A stretch of DNA of 64,000 nt, taken from the NCBI RefSeq assembly GCF_042662685.1, contig NZ_JBHSYO010000005.1, forward strand, positions 1 through 64,000. Reading direction: 5' to 3'. The translations under genes were made by a program, and so were the position numbers. Of this stretch, positions 24,674-33,652 are shown piece by piece. This DNA is from Pseudobowmanella zhangzhouensis. Lineage in GTDB: Bacteria; Pseudomonadota; Gammaproteobacteria; Enterobacterales; Alteromonadaceae. Below the pieces are notes generated by a model. It ran no database searches. It was not told where the DNA came from and worked only from the letters and a program-made list of their open reading frames with translations. Positions within the stretch are counted from its first letter, which is position 1; each line of letters starts with the position of its first letter.

Positions 24674-25879
24674 ATGAAGATCACAACACGTTACGCAAGC
24701 GCATTACTGGCTGGCACACTGGCCGCCTCAGCCATGGCCGAAGAGACTCCCAAAGCAGATGGTTGGGTAGGATTATTTGGCGAATATTATTGGGTTGATA
24801 ATGATAAACCTGAAGGGTTGGGCACCCTGGATAAAGGCCCGGGGGTTGGCCTGGAATTTGGCTTGCACTTTAGTGAGCAATGGGCCGGCCGTATCGAATG
24901 GTCTCATCTGAATATTGATGGCGAAAACGGTGGCAGTGACGAAAGTGGTGACCGGGTGGGCGTCGACGCGCTGTATTTCTTTAAACCCAATGGCAATGTG
25001 TATGCCTTTGCCGGGTTAAAAAATGAAAATCTCGACCAAACCTACCGTTTGGCCAACGTGGGCCTAGGTACCCATATGATGCTTGCGCCCCAGTGGCGCT
25101 TGATGCTTGAGGGCGCGCTGTACCACGATTTCGGCGAAGGATTTAAAGATTACTCGGTAAAACTGGGCATCGCCCGCGTATTTGGCGCGGATAGCCCGGC
25201 TGCACCGAAACCCGCACCTGTGGTTGCCAAAGCCAGCGATAGTGACAATGACGGTGTAATGGACGCCCAGGATGCCTGCCCAGACAGTGCAGCGGGCACT
25301 CGCGTAAATGCCAATGGCTGCAGCGACAGCGATAACGACGGCGTCATTGATGGACAGGATCTGTGTCCCAACTCGATGCCCGGCAGTGTGGTCAACGAAA
25401 TGGGCTGCGCGGATGATGACAACGATGGCGTCGCCAACAATCTGGACAAGTGCCCCGCCACCCCGATGGAAGATAAAGTCGATGCCGATGGCTGTAGTAT
25501 CTTCCAGGAAGAGTCGCTGAGTGTGACGCTGAATGTGTTGTTTGCCAATAACAGTTCGATCATTGGCAATAAGACCGATCCACAATTTGCCGACTTCGCC
25601 GCATTTATGCGCCGCTTCCCCAATACACAGGCTGAAATTGCCGGTCATACCTCGGCAGTAGGGTCGGCTGAATACAACCAGATGCTATCGGATAAACGTG
25701 CTAAAGCGGTACGCCAACTGCTGATTGACCAATATGGTATCGCGGCTGACCGCTTGACGGCCAAAGGCTATGGCGAAACCCGTTTACTGGATAGCGCCGA
25801 CACGGCAGAAGCACATCGTAAGAACCGCCGCATCGAAGCCGAGATTACGGTGAAACAACAGACTGAGTTGAAACGCTAG
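24674..25879 (+). CDS. OmpA-family outer membrane protein with thrombospondin type 3 repeats
   Basis: The 401-residue precursor has a signal peptide (ending ASAMA), an N-terminal beta-barrel of about 165 residues, a hinge rich in Pro and Ala, and three Asp-rich thrombospondin type 3 repeats (about 195-275; each DSDNDGV...D.CP with a closing NGC/DGC). It ends in an OmpA peptidoglycan-binding domain (about 285-395; AEIAGHTSAVGSAEYNQMLSDKRA). The repeats should bind calcium. The protein probably ties the outer membrane to peptidoglycan. A strong bidirectional terminator follows. Confidence 0.95.
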   Translation: MKITTRYASALLAGTLAASAMAEETPKADGWVGLFGEYYWVDNDKPEGLGTLDKGPGVGLEFGLHFSEQWAGRIEWSHLNIDGENGGSDESGDRVGVDALYFFKPNGNVYAFAGLKNENLDQTYRLANVGLGTHMMLAPQWRLMLEGALYHDFGEGFKDYSVKLGIARVFGADSPAAPKPAPVVAKASDSDNDGVMDAQDACPDSAAGTRVNANGCSDSDNDGVIDGQDLCPNSMPGSVVNEMGCADDDNDGVANNLDKCPATPMEDKVDADGCSIFQEESLSVTLNVLFANNSSIIGNKTDPQFADFAAFMRRFPNTQAEIAGHTSAVGSAEYNQMLSDKRAKAVRQLLIDQYGIAADRLTAKGYGETRLLDSADTAEAHRKNRRIEAEITVKQQTELKR

Positions 25880-25904
25880 AGTAAGACCTGCGTTCAGCGC
25901 CTAT

Positions 25905-25932
25905 AAAAAACGCCGCAATTGCGGCGTTTTTT
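25905..25932. terminator. Bidirectional terminator between the ompA-type and oxidoreductase genes
   Basis: AAAAAACGCCGC, loop AATT, GCGGCGTTTTTT: a perfect symmetrical hairpin between two convergent genes. Confidence 0.95.
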
Positions 25933-26926
25933 AAACCTTCTCAAACTCATCGCCATAATACAGGCCGATTTGCCGACGGACCTCATCCATCTGCGTCAAC
26001 ACTGCCAGCGTATCTCTGTGCGGCACCACATCCGACTGGCGTTTTCCGACCAGAATACAGCGGGCCATGTCCTCAATCTGGTACTCAAAGCCATTATGCG
26101 CCCAGGGCAATGTCAAGGTTTGTATATCATCCCCCCGTTGCAGGCTAACCTGTGAGCCAGACCAAAAACGCGGCTCAAGGGTAATCGTGCCTTCACTACC
26201 ATAGACATGTAATGCGTTTTGCTGCTGGCTGACAATCGAGGTCGCAAACTGGGCAAGTTGCCCACCGCTGTATTGCACTGTCGCCATCACACTCTCATCC
26301 ACGCCATCGGCAGACAGTTTCCCCAACGCCTGGATAGCGGTATGCGACTGGCCGAGCATAAACTGACTCAGCGACAAGGCATACACCCCCAAATCCAGCA
26401 TGGCACCACCGGCCAGCGCTTTATTGTTAATCCGGTGCTCGGGGCCATGTTCAAACGCAATACCAATGGAGGATTGAATAGATTGCACCTCGCCAATTCG
26501 CTTGTCTGCCAACCACTGTTTGGCCTGCGCCACATAGGGCAAGAACCGACTCCACACCGCTTCCATCAACATGCAATCATGTTGTTCAGCCAGCTCGCAA
26601 AGACGGGCAAACTGGGCTGCATTCACACAGGCAGGCTTTTCAATCAATACATGTTTTCCGGCCTTAAGGGCACGCATGGCGGCCGGATAATGATAGTTGT
26701 GCGGCGTGGCAATATACACGGCCTGCACCTGAGGATTGGCCAGTAATGCTGCTTCATCGTCGTAGGCATGCGCCAACTGCCAGCGACTGGCGAATGCGTC
26801 GGCATTTTGCTGGGAACGACTGGCCACCGCGACCAGTTGATTGTGATCACAATATGCTAACGCATCGGCAAATTTGTGCGCGATTCGGCCGGGACCGATG
26901 ATGCCCCAGTGGAGCGTCGTGGACAT
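25931..26926 (-). CDS. Gfo/Idh/MocA family oxidoreductase
   Basis: The 331-residue NAD(P)-dependent enzyme has a Rossmann fold at the N-terminus (GIIGPGRIAHKFADAL), the family EKPACVN segment near residue 97 (the EKP lysine is catalytic), and a C-terminal alpha/beta domain with GGAMLDLGVYALS, which holds the usual metal or substrate histidine-tyrosine region. It resembles the glucose-fructose oxidoreductase/dihydrodiol dehydrogenase branch. The substrate cannot be told. It is a single gene with good terminators on both sides. Confidence 0.9.
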   Translation of the reverse strand: MSTTLHWGIIGPGRIAHKFADALAYCDHNQLVAVASRSQQNADAFASRWQLAHAYDDEAALLANPQVQAVYIATPHNYHYPAAMRALKAGKHVLIEKPACVNAAQFARLCELAEQHDCMLMEAVWSRFLPYVAQAKQWLADKRIGEVQSIQSSIGIAFEHGPEHRINNKALAGGAMLDLGVYALSLSQFMLGQSHTAIQALGKLSADGVDESVMATVQYSGGQLAQFATSIVSQQQNALHVYGSEGTITLEPRFWSGSQVSLQRGDDIQTLTLPWAHNGFEYQIEDMARCILVGKRQSDVVPHRDTLAVLTQMDEVRRQIGLYYGDEFEKV

Positions 26927-26977
26927 GACGTTTGCTCTCCTTAAACGGTCAACTTTGAGAAGCGGGATTCAGCAAAT

Positions 26978-27003
26978 AATAATGCGCCCGCAGGCGCATT
27001 ATT
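26978..27003 (-). terminator. Terminator of dnaB
   Basis: An 11-bp perfect stem (AATAATGCGCC, loop CGCA, GGCGCATTATT) overlaps the dnaB stop codon. On the minus strand the last bases are AT-rich rather than a pure T-run. Confidence 0.8.
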
Positions 27004-28399
27004 AATATTCATCGTCGTAATCGGGGCCGGTGTAATTGTCGAAACGGGAATACTGGCCCTGGAAGGTCAAACGTACCGTACCGATGGGGCCGTTACGCTG
27101 TTTACCGAGAATAATTTCGGCGACGCCTTTTAATTCACTGTTTTCGTGATATACCTCGTCACGATAAATAAACATGATTAAGTCGGCATCCTGCTCGATG
27201 GAGCCGGATTCACGCAAGTCCGAGTTCACTGGGCGTTTGTCCGCACGTTGTTCAAGGCTTCGGTTTAACTGGGATAGCGCCACCACGGGACACTCCAGCT
27301 CTTTGGCCAGCGCTTTGAGTGAGCGGGAAATCTCCGCGATTTCCAGGGTACGGTTATCCGATAGTGAAGGCACCCGCATTAATTGCAGGTAGTCGACCAT
27401 GATTAGGCTGATGCCCCCATTATCACGGGCGATCTTGCGCGCTCGGGTGCGCACTTCCATCGGTGTCAGGCCGGAAGAGTCATCAATAAACAAATTATTG
27501 CGATCTTTCAGGTTGGCCATGGTCTGCGACACCCGGGTCCACTCTTCATCGTTGAGCTGTGCGGTGCGGATGCTGGTCTGATTAACCCGGCTTAGTGACG
27601 CCAACATACGCATCATGATCTGTTCGGATGGCATCTCTAAACTGAATACCAGCACTGGCTTGGTTTCTGCCATCATGGCATTTTCCACCAGGTTCATCGC
27701 GAAGGTGGTTTTACCCATGGACGGACGCGCTGCGACGATAATCAGATCCGATGGCTGCAAACCCGAGGTCTTTTTATCTAGGTCGACAAAGCCGGTGGTC
27801 ACCCCGGTGACTTCCCGGTTATCTTTCACCAGTGCTTCAAGCCGCTCAATGGTTTTACCCAGCACCTGTTCAACATTGCGCGGGCCCTCATTCTCGCCGG
27901 TACGTTTTTCGGCAATTTCGAAAACCTTACTTTCGGCAAAATCGAGGATCTCAGAGGCATCGCGGCCCTGGGGGTTATAGCTGGTATCAGCTATTTCATT
28001 GGCGACCGCAATTAATTCACGGGCAACGGCACGCTCTTTAATGATTTTCGCGTAGGCCACCACGTTAGCGGCACTGGGCGTGTTTTTTGCCAGCTCACCT
28101 AAATAGGCGAAGCCGCCTACTTCGTCCAGTTGTTCGGTGTTTTCTAGCTGTTCAGAAACGGTAATGACATCAACCGGCTGATTGGCCTTGAGCAGCGCCA
28201 GAATCGCAATATAAATAATCCGGTGAGAGCGATTGTAAAAATCGTCCTCGACCAGTTGCTCGGTGACTTTGTCCCACGAGTCCGGTGCAATCAACATACT
28301 GCCGAGTACAGACTGTTCCGCTTCAATGGAGTGAGGCGGTATTTTCAGCTTTTCTATGCTGACTTCGGCTTTTTTACTGCTGGTCGATTTCACGTGCAC
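27002..28399 (-). CDS. dnaB: Replicative DNA helicase DnaB
   Basis: DnaB is the hexameric 5'-3' helicase at the replication fork. The 465-residue protein has the N-terminal primase-interacting domain (PPHSIEAEQSVLGSML), a linker region and a RecA-like domain with Walker A AARPSMGKTTFAMN, Walker B LIMVDYLQLMR and the LSQLNRSLEQR motif. I see no intein. In many gammaproteobacteria dnaB follows rplI directly; here four genes lie between them. Confidence 0.97.
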   Translation of the reverse strand: MHVKSTSSKKAEVSIEKLKIPPHSIEAEQSVLGSMLIAPDSWDKVTEQLVEDDFYNRSHRIIYIAILALLKANQPVDVITVSEQLENTEQLDEVGGFAYLGELAKNTPSAANVVAYAKIIKERAVARELIAVANEIADTSYNPQGRDASEILDFAESKVFEIAEKRTGENEGPRNVEQVLGKTIERLEALVKDNREVTGVTTGFVDLDKKTSGLQPSDLIIVAARPSMGKTTFAMNLVENAMMAETKPVLVFSLEMPSEQIMMRMLASLSRVNQTSIRTAQLNDEEWTRVSQTMANLKDRNNLFIDDSSGLTPMEVRTRARKIARDNGGISLIMVDYLQLMRVPSLSDNRTLEIAEISRSLKALAKELECPVVALSQLNRSLEQRADKRPVNSDLRESGSIEQDADLIMFIYRDEVYHENSELKGVAEIILGKQRNGPIGTVRLTFQGQYSRFDNYTGPDYDDEY

Positions 28400-28450
28400 C
28401 GATCTGGTTTAATTAGCGGAGGGTTATTATGCGTGAAAATATTCCATTAA

Positions 28451-28475
28451 AAAAGGCGCAGTTACTGCGCCTTTT
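28451..28475 (-). terminator. Terminator of the ECF-sigma/DUF4097 operon
   Basis: AAAAGGCGCAG, loop TTA, CTGCGCCTTTT, with further A on the left, so the U-run lies on the minus-strand transcript. It is 15 bp beyond the DUF4097 stop. Confidence 0.92.
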
Positions 28476-28489
28476 GCTAATGCTGTTGC

Positions 28490-29440
28490 TTAGCGATGTT
28501 GCAGCGTAATCTTGCCGCCCACCGTGGTGACTTTAACCCGCCCTTCACCGCTACCTGAGGTAAAGCGCAACCATTTGGCCGGGCCGTATTTGGCTTCTTC
28601 TGTGCGATCATCAGTGAGTTTATTGATGATTCGGCCACCGTGTGAGTCTACATCGAAGCGCGCTGACACATCGTCCTGGAAGCTCAGAGTTAAATCTCCG
28701 CCCACACTTTCTGCCGCGATACGTCCGTCGGTGTCCAGTCGAAAGCGCATTTGGAAATCACCATTCACGGTTGAAGCAGACAAGTCTTTAACCCGCTCCA
28801 GATACAACTCGCCATCGCCATTTACGCTTTCGATTTTAACTTCCTGATAATCCGCGTTGACTTTGATATCGCCATTGACGGTGTCCACCACCAGACGCTC
28901 GCCCACTGAGCCATCATCATCCAAATCGCCGTTTACACTTTCCAGTTTCACATTGCCTTTTAGCTGACGACTTTTCACGTCGCCATTGACGGTCTCTATC
29001 TGAATCTTGCCGCTTAAATCATCGGCGCGGATATCGCCGTTCACCACATCGATATCCACCCCGTTGCGCAGACCACTTAGGGTGAAATCAGTGTTCACGC
29101 TGTCCACCTCAAGATGATTTGTCGCAGGCAGATACACCTGCAGATCATCGCCTTTAGAGTCATTGTGCCAACCCCAGCCGCGACTTTCCTTAAGCTTAAT
29201 CTTGATCAGAATCTGCTTGCCTGAACGTTCGAAGATAAATTTCTCCATGCGGTCATCCAGTTCACCACTGACCCGCACCTCGTTTTTATCCCAACTGATA
29301 AATTCGACCTGACCATTAACATTCTCAAACTGCACATAACCATCCGCGGCGGCATCCAGGCTTTTATCGACTTTTTCACCTGCATAGGCCAAACCAGAAC
29401 ATACGCTGACTAATGCAATTACACCTTTAGTTAGTTTCAT
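28490..29440 (-). CDS. DUF4097 beta-strand repeat protein, secreted
   Basis: The 316-residue precursor has a signal peptide (ending GLAYA) and a long parallel beta-solenoid. The repeat appears about every 18-20 residues with the core SVNGD or TVNGD (for example DVVNGDIRA, ETVNGDVKS, ESVNGDLDD, DTVNGDIKV). This is the DUF4097 (putative adhesin) fold. The start at 29440 has AGGAATG upstream. It is the last gene of an operon with an ECF sigma factor and a single-pass membrane protein and is a likely target or sensor part of that system. Confidence 0.92.
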   Translation of the reverse strand: MKLTKGVIALVSVCSGLAYAGEKVDKSLDAAADGYVQFENVNGQVEFISWDKNEVRVSGELDDRMEKFIFERSGKQILIKIKLKESRGWGWHNDSKGDDLQVYLPATNHLEVDSVNTDFTLSGLRNGVDIDVVNGDIRADDLSGKIQIETVNGDVKSRQLKGNVKLESVNGDLDDDGSVGERLVVDTVNGDIKVNADYQEVKIESVNGDGELYLERVKDLSASTVNGDFQMRFRLDTDGRIAAESVGGDLTLSFQDDVSARFDVDSHGGRIINKLTDDRTEEAKYGPAKWLRFTSGSGEGRVKVTTVGGKITLQHR

Positions 29441-29455
29441 AATCATTCCTGCCTG

Positions 29456-29926
29456 TTAAATTTGCTGCCACTGAGGCGCATGAACTTTTTCAATTAAATC
29501 AATTTGTTGCTGGTGGACCTGAGTAAGCATTTTCAGCAACGCCATATTATCCGGATCTTCTTTGAGTGCTTTTTTGATCGCACTGGCCGCATCATCCAAC
29601 TGCTGTAACTGTGCCTGCCAGTTATCCGTCAATGCCGGTTGCTCGGCGTATTTAACCAGTAAACTATCCACCTGCTGCTTGTGCTGACTGGATAACTGCG
29701 CCAATAAACTTTGCTGCGCGTCATCCCGTTGCTGCACCACCACAAGGGTGCCAACCAGGCCAAATAATGCGATGGCTGCGGCAATCCCATAAGGACGTTT
29801 TTTAGGCGCAACATGTGTGTCGATACCGCGCTCAATGGCCTGCCATAAATCACGTTCTGGCCGAACGTCTTTCGGTAGTGCGTCAATCTGCTGCTGCAGT
29901 TGTTGATCAAAACTTTGCTTATTCAT
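29456..29926 (-). CDS. Single-pass membrane protein, probable anti-sigma factor
   Basis: The 156-residue protein has a cytoplasmic N-terminus (1-44), one membrane helix (about 46-64) and a periplasmic helical domain rich in Gln. The start overlaps the sigma-factor stop by 8 bases, the usual arrangement of a sigma/anti-sigma pair. The zinc-binding HxxxCxxC motif of classical ZAS-domain anti-sigma factors is missing, so it would be a non-zinc type. The anti-sigma role is inferred from topology and position. Confidence 0.7.
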   Translation of the reverse strand: MNKQSFDQQLQQQIDALPKDVRPERDLWQAIERGIDTHVAPKKRPYGIAAAIALFGLVGTLVVVQQRDDAQQSLLAQLSSQHKQQVDSLLVKYAEQPALTDNWQAQLQQLDDAASAIKKALKEDPDNMALLKMLTQVHQQQIDLIEKVHAPQWQQI

Positions 29927-30497
29927 GACCCATCCACTCTTTTATCATCTGCTTGGCACGGTGAAACTGTGCCTTGCTGCTGCCTACAGCCATATTTGTC
30001 ATCTGTGCAATTTCTTCGTGGCGATAACCATCGATAGCATGCAGGACAAACACGATACGGGTGCGTTCCGGTAATCTTGCTATCCAAATCGCAAGTTTAT
30101 CTTCCTGGTGATCTTCCACTTCTGGCGCCGCAACGTCGGAAATATCCACCTCTTCGCTACTAAACACACGTGATAACCAGCTTCGCTGTTTGCGTAACTG
30201 ACTGATCGCCACATTCGCCGCCACACTGTGTAGCCAGGTGCTGAACTTACTATCACCTCGAAAGTTGCTCAGCTTGTGCCACAACTGGATAAACACTTCC
30301 TGAGTCGCATCTTCCGCTAATGCACGATCCACCATCAGCCGCAAACATACGCCATACACCATGCCCAGATAGTTTTCGTATAAACGGTGAAATGCCTGTT
30401 TATCGCCTTGCTGAGCCGCACTTATCAGGGCGGCTTCAGGATCGAAACGCTGTTGGGCATCAATCACTGAGGCTGTTGAATTCAATTTTTCTTCCAC
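29919..30497 (-). CDS. RNA polymerase ECF-type sigma factor
   Basis: The 192-residue protein has sigma region 2 (about 38-105; LAEDATQEVFIQLWHKLSNFRGDSKFSTWL) and region 4 (about 130-185; LPERTRIVFVLHAIDGYRHEEIAQMTNMAVGSSKAQFHRAKQ). Region 3 is absent, as in ECF sigma factors. It heads an operon with a membrane protein and DUF4097. The regulon is unknown. The first ATG is supported by a Glu-rich start with GTGGAAG upstream on the transcript. Confidence 0.93.
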   Translation of the reverse strand: MEEKLNSTASVIDAQQRFDPEAALISAAQQGDKQAFHRLYENYLGMVYGVCLRLMVDRALAEDATQEVFIQLWHKLSNFRGDSKFSTWLHSVAANVAISQLRKQRSWLSRVFSSEEVDISDVAAPEVEDHQEDKLAIWIARLPERTRIVFVLHAIDGYRHEEIAQMTNMAVGSSKAQFHRAKQMIKEWMGHE

Positions 30498-30570
30498 TGA
30501 ATGACGTTCTTGTTGAGTTAGTCGCGGGCTACCCTAGCAAGGTTTACAGACAAGAAAAATTATTTTTGAA

Positions 30571-30592
30571 AAAGGCGGAGAATTCCGCCTTT
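30571..30592 (-). terminator. Terminator of the PAS-GGDEF-EAL gene
   Basis: AAAGGCGGA, loop GAAT, TCCGCCTTT, with A-rich flank on the left; it reads as stem plus T-run on the minus strand just beyond the stop at 30595. Confidence 0.88.
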
Positions 30593-30594
30593 GA

Positions 30595-32676
30595 TTAGTG
30601 CGAATTAACGCACAAATTAGTACTGATATACGTTTGCATCGCATCAATCGGCATCGGCTTGGCGTACAAATATCCCTGACTAAAGGCACAGCCCTCTTGC
30701 AGTAAAAATTCATGTTGCTCGGCAGTTTCCACCCCTTCCGCAATCACCCGCAAATTCACCGCATCGCCGAGCTTAAGAATCGCACGGGCGATTTCAATAT
30801 CATTAGTTTCGTGAGGGATCTCACTCACGAATGAGCGATCCAGTTTCAGCCGGGTGATTGGCAGGCGTTTCAGGTAAGACAATGAAGAATAGCCGGTACC
30901 GAAATCATCGATGGCGATGCCGACGCCTAGTTCACGCAAGGCTTGTAACTGAGCAATGGCAAATTCACTTTGATGCATAACGAAACTTTCTGTCAGCTCC
31001 AGCGTGATGCGCTGAGGTTCACAGCCCGTTTCGGCAAAAATAGCCGCAACCCGTTCGACGAAGTCCGTTTGCAATACCTGTTTGCCCGACACGTTAACTG
31101 CCAGAAATTGCAAGGGAACGCCATTTTGTATCCACTGCTGCATTTGCATGCAGGATTGCTGCAACACCCATTCGCCCAGGGGCACGATCAAATTACTTTC
31201 CTCGGCCAGCGATATAAATTTATCTGGTGGTATAAAACCCCGCTTAGGATGCTGCCAGCGCAATAATACTTCCGCCCCGACGCAGCGCCCGCAACTGAGA
31301 TCAATCACCGGCTGGAAGTAAAGTTCCAACTCAGTCTCTTCCAGCGCGCGGCGTAAATCAGCAGTGAGTGCCACCCGCTCCTGCACATATTCAGTCATGC
31401 TGTGGTTATAAAACTCGACCCTATTGCGGCCCGCCTCTTTGGCTTTGTACATTGCCATATCGCCGTTTTTTAATAAGGTCTCACTGTCGTCGCCGTCATC
31501 CGGGTAACAAGCAATACCTATACTGGCGGACACAAACAACTCTGTTTCACCCACCAAAATGGGGACCGCCAGTTCAGATAGTAACTTTTGCGCCAGCGTC
31601 GCGGCGGCACGATGCTCTGACAAGTTTTCCATCAGGATAAGAAATTCATCGCCGCTTAATCGCGCTACGGTGTCGCTTTCCCGCACGGTCGCTTTCAAAC
31701 GTTCAGCCACACTGCAAAGCAACTGATCTCCATAGCTATGCCCATAGGTGTCGTTGATTTGCTTAAAATTATCCAAATCGATAAACATCAACGCAAAACG
31801 TTGCTGCTCGCGCTTGGACTTATCCAGTGCATGGGCAAAGCGATCCATAAACAAAATTCTGTTTGGCAAAGAGGTCAGTACATCATAATGAGCCAGGTAG
31901 TAAATCCGCTCCTGCGAAGACTTTTGCTCACTGATGTCATACATAGTGACTAAGTACTTTTCCAGCGACCCATCAAGCCTGTATAAAGCGGTGACACTCA
32001 GCCAGAGTGGGATAACCCGACCGTCACGATGACGATTCCAGACTTCACCCTGCCAACGGCCATTTTGATTGGTTTGAGTCCAAATCGTTGAAAAATCTTC
32101 GGTCTTTTGTCTTGCTGCTTTAAGCATGGAGACTGGCTGATTCAATACGCTGGCGCCGGAAAAGCCCATGATCCGCTCAAACGCGGCGTTGACTTTAACA
32201 ATTTTCAGGTGCTCATTGAGGATCAGAATCCCATCCAGCGTATTTGAAAACACATTCGCAGCCAGACGCAGTTCTTCTTCTGCGTGTTTGCGGTAAGAAA
32301 TATCCGTCACCATTACCACCACACCATCATCTCCGGCGGAGACAGGCGCTAGCGCAACTTCAACGGGAAACTCGTGGCCATTCTTATGCAAGGCAAATAG
32401 TTCACGCCCATCCCCCATACTGCGATTTACCGGATTACGTGAATATTTTTTACGGAGATATAAATGCGAGCTGCGAAAGCGCTCTGGCAACAGCGTTTCA
32501 AGCGGTTGCCCTTCCAACTCTTGCTGGGTATAGCCAAACACCAATTCCGAACGCGGATTACAGATACGGATAAGGCCATTGCCGCCGACGACTAATATCG
32601 CTTCGGGCATCACCGCCATCACCTGACGGACTTGTTCATCACTCTGGCCATTGGCTATCAAAAGATTACTTTCCAT
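30595..32676 (-). CDS. PAS-PAS-GGDEF-EAL signalling protein (c-di-GMP)
   Basis: The 693-residue protein has two PAS domains (about 14-125 and 138-250), a GGDEF domain (about 265-420) and an EAL domain (about 435-685), with no membrane segment. The cyclase signature is SGDEF rather than GGDEF, a variant still found in some active enzymes. The EAL site keeps AEVLLRW (EVL for EAL), NVSGKQVL, ELTESF, DDFGTGYSSL and EGVET, so phosphodiesterase activity is likely. It lies between the ribosomal operon and the ECF-sigma operon. Confidence 0.93.
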   Translation of the reverse strand: MESNLLIANGQSDEQVRQVMAVMPEAILVVGGNGLIRICNPRSELVFGYTQQELEGQPLETLLPERFRSSHLYLRKKYSRNPVNRSMGDGRELFALHKNGHEFPVEVALAPVSAGDDGVVVMVTDISYRKHAEEELRLAANVFSNTLDGILILNEHLKIVKVNAAFERIMGFSGASVLNQPVSMLKAARQKTEDFSTIWTQTNQNGRWQGEVWNRHRDGRVIPLWLSVTALYRLDGSLEKYLVTMYDISEQKSSQERIYYLAHYDVLTSLPNRILFMDRFAHALDKSKREQQRFALMFIDLDNFKQINDTYGHSYGDQLLCSVAERLKATVRESDTVARLSGDEFLILMENLSEHRAAATLAQKLLSELAVPILVGETELFVSASIGIACYPDDGDDSETLLKNGDMAMYKAKEAGRNRVEFYNHSMTEYVQERVALTADLRRALEETELELYFQPVIDLSCGRCVGAEVLLRWQHPKRGFIPPDKFISLAEESNLIVPLGEWVLQQSCMQMQQWIQNGVPLQFLAVNVSGKQVLQTDFVERVAAIFAETGCEPQRITLELTESFVMHQSEFAIAQLQALRELGVGIAIDDFGTGYSSLSYLKRLPITRLKLDRSFVSEIPHETNDIEIARAILKLGDAVNLRVIAEGVETAEQHEFLLQEGCAFSQGYLYAKPMPIDAMQTYISTNLCVNSH

Positions 32677-32885
32677 TTCCTATTACTCTAAGGCCCTCAA
32701 CAAAAACACATATACCACTTGGCATTTGGTTAAAAGCACTGCTGCCCTGCACAACCGAGTCATTGCGTTACTCTATGGCGTGTAACCGACTCGTTGAAAG
32801 CTAAGCGTAGTGCAAATTCGAAGCTGGAGAGGAAATAATCAATTTTGTAAGAAATATCCGATTGAGGCGATCTTGAGACAAAAAA

Positions 32886-32906
32886 AACACCGCACTAGGC
32901 GGTGTT
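32886..32906 (-). terminator. Terminator of the rpsF-rpsR-rplI operon
   Basis: Stem AACACCGC, loop ACTAG, GCGGTGTT, with seven A on the left, which gives a T-run on the minus-strand transcript. Confidence 0.92.
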
Positions 32907-32928
32907 TTCTTGATACCGGAAAGGTAAC

Positions 32929-33381
32929 TTACGCTTCTGCGATAACAACTACTTTGATAGTTGCTACAACGTCAGAGTGCAGTTGCACGTCCAGTTCAAA
33001 TTCGCCAGTTTCGCGAATTGTACCGTTAGGCATTTTAACTTCTGACTTAGTCACAGCTACACCAGCAGCAGTGATTGCATCAGCAACGTCACGCGTGCCA
33101 ACAGAACCGAACAGTTTACCTTCGTCACCAGCAGGTGCAGCAATTGTTACTTCAGCCAGCTCAGCGATTTTCGCTGCTTTAGCTTCTGCAGCCGCTAACG
33201 CGTCAGCCAGTTTGGCTTCCAGTTCTGCACGACGTGCTTCGAACTTTTCAACGTTAACTTTAGTTGCAGGAACTGCTTTACCCTGTGGGAACAGGAAGTT
33301 ACGTGCGTAACCAGATTTCACAGAAACCTGATCTCCCAGGCCGCCCAGGTTGGCGACTTTGTCTAGTAGAATGATATCCAT
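32929..33381 (-). CDS. rplI: Large-subunit ribosomal protein L9
   Basis: The 150-residue protein has the typical L9 start MDIILLDKVANLGGLGDQVSVKSGYARNFL in its first 30 residues (N-terminal rRNA-binding domain), a long connecting helix rich in Ala, Glu and Lys (about 50-75) and the C-terminal RNA-binding domain. It is the last gene of the operon. Confidence 0.98.
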   Translation of the reverse strand: MDIILLDKVANLGGLGDQVSVKSGYARNFLFPQGKAVPATKVNVEKFEARRAELEAKLADALAAAEAKAAKIAELAEVTIAAPAGDEGKLFGSVGTRDVADAITAAGVAVTKSEVKMPNGTIRETGEFELDVQLHSDVVATIKVVVIAEA

Positions 33382-33410
33382 CGATGCTACCTCTTAATTA
33401 TCGCCAACAA

Positions 33411-33638
33411 TTACTTGTGTGAATCAGTGTATGGCAACAGAGCCAGGAAGCGCGCGCGCTTGATGGCAGTTGACAATTGACGCTGATACTTAGCACTGGT
33501 GCCAGTGATACGGCTAGGAACGATTTTGCCATTCTCAGTGATGTAGTTTTTCAGCAGAGAAGTGTCTTTGTAATCGATTTCTTGCACGCCTTCAGCTGAG
33601 AAACGGCAGAATTTACGACGTCTGAAAAAACGAGCCAT
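33411..33638 (-). CDS. rpsR: Small-subunit ribosomal protein S18
   Basis: The 75-residue protein begins MARFFRRRKFCRF and contains KNYITENGKIVPSRITGT and RQLSTAIKRARFLALLPY, all diagnostic of S18. It lies between rpsF and rplI. Only 14 bp separate it from rpsF, so priB, found here in E. coli, is absent. Confidence 0.98.
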   Translation of the reverse strand: MARFFRRRKFCRFSAEGVQEIDYKDTSLLKNYITENGKIVPSRITGTSAKYQRQLSTAIKRARFLALLPYTDSHK

Positions 33639-33652
33639 GGTGAATTCTCCTA

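Noticed and set aside
25064..25648. 194-codon open frame on the minus strand
   Set aside because: Antisense to the ompA-type gene; its length comes from the biased Asp-rich thrombospondin repeats.
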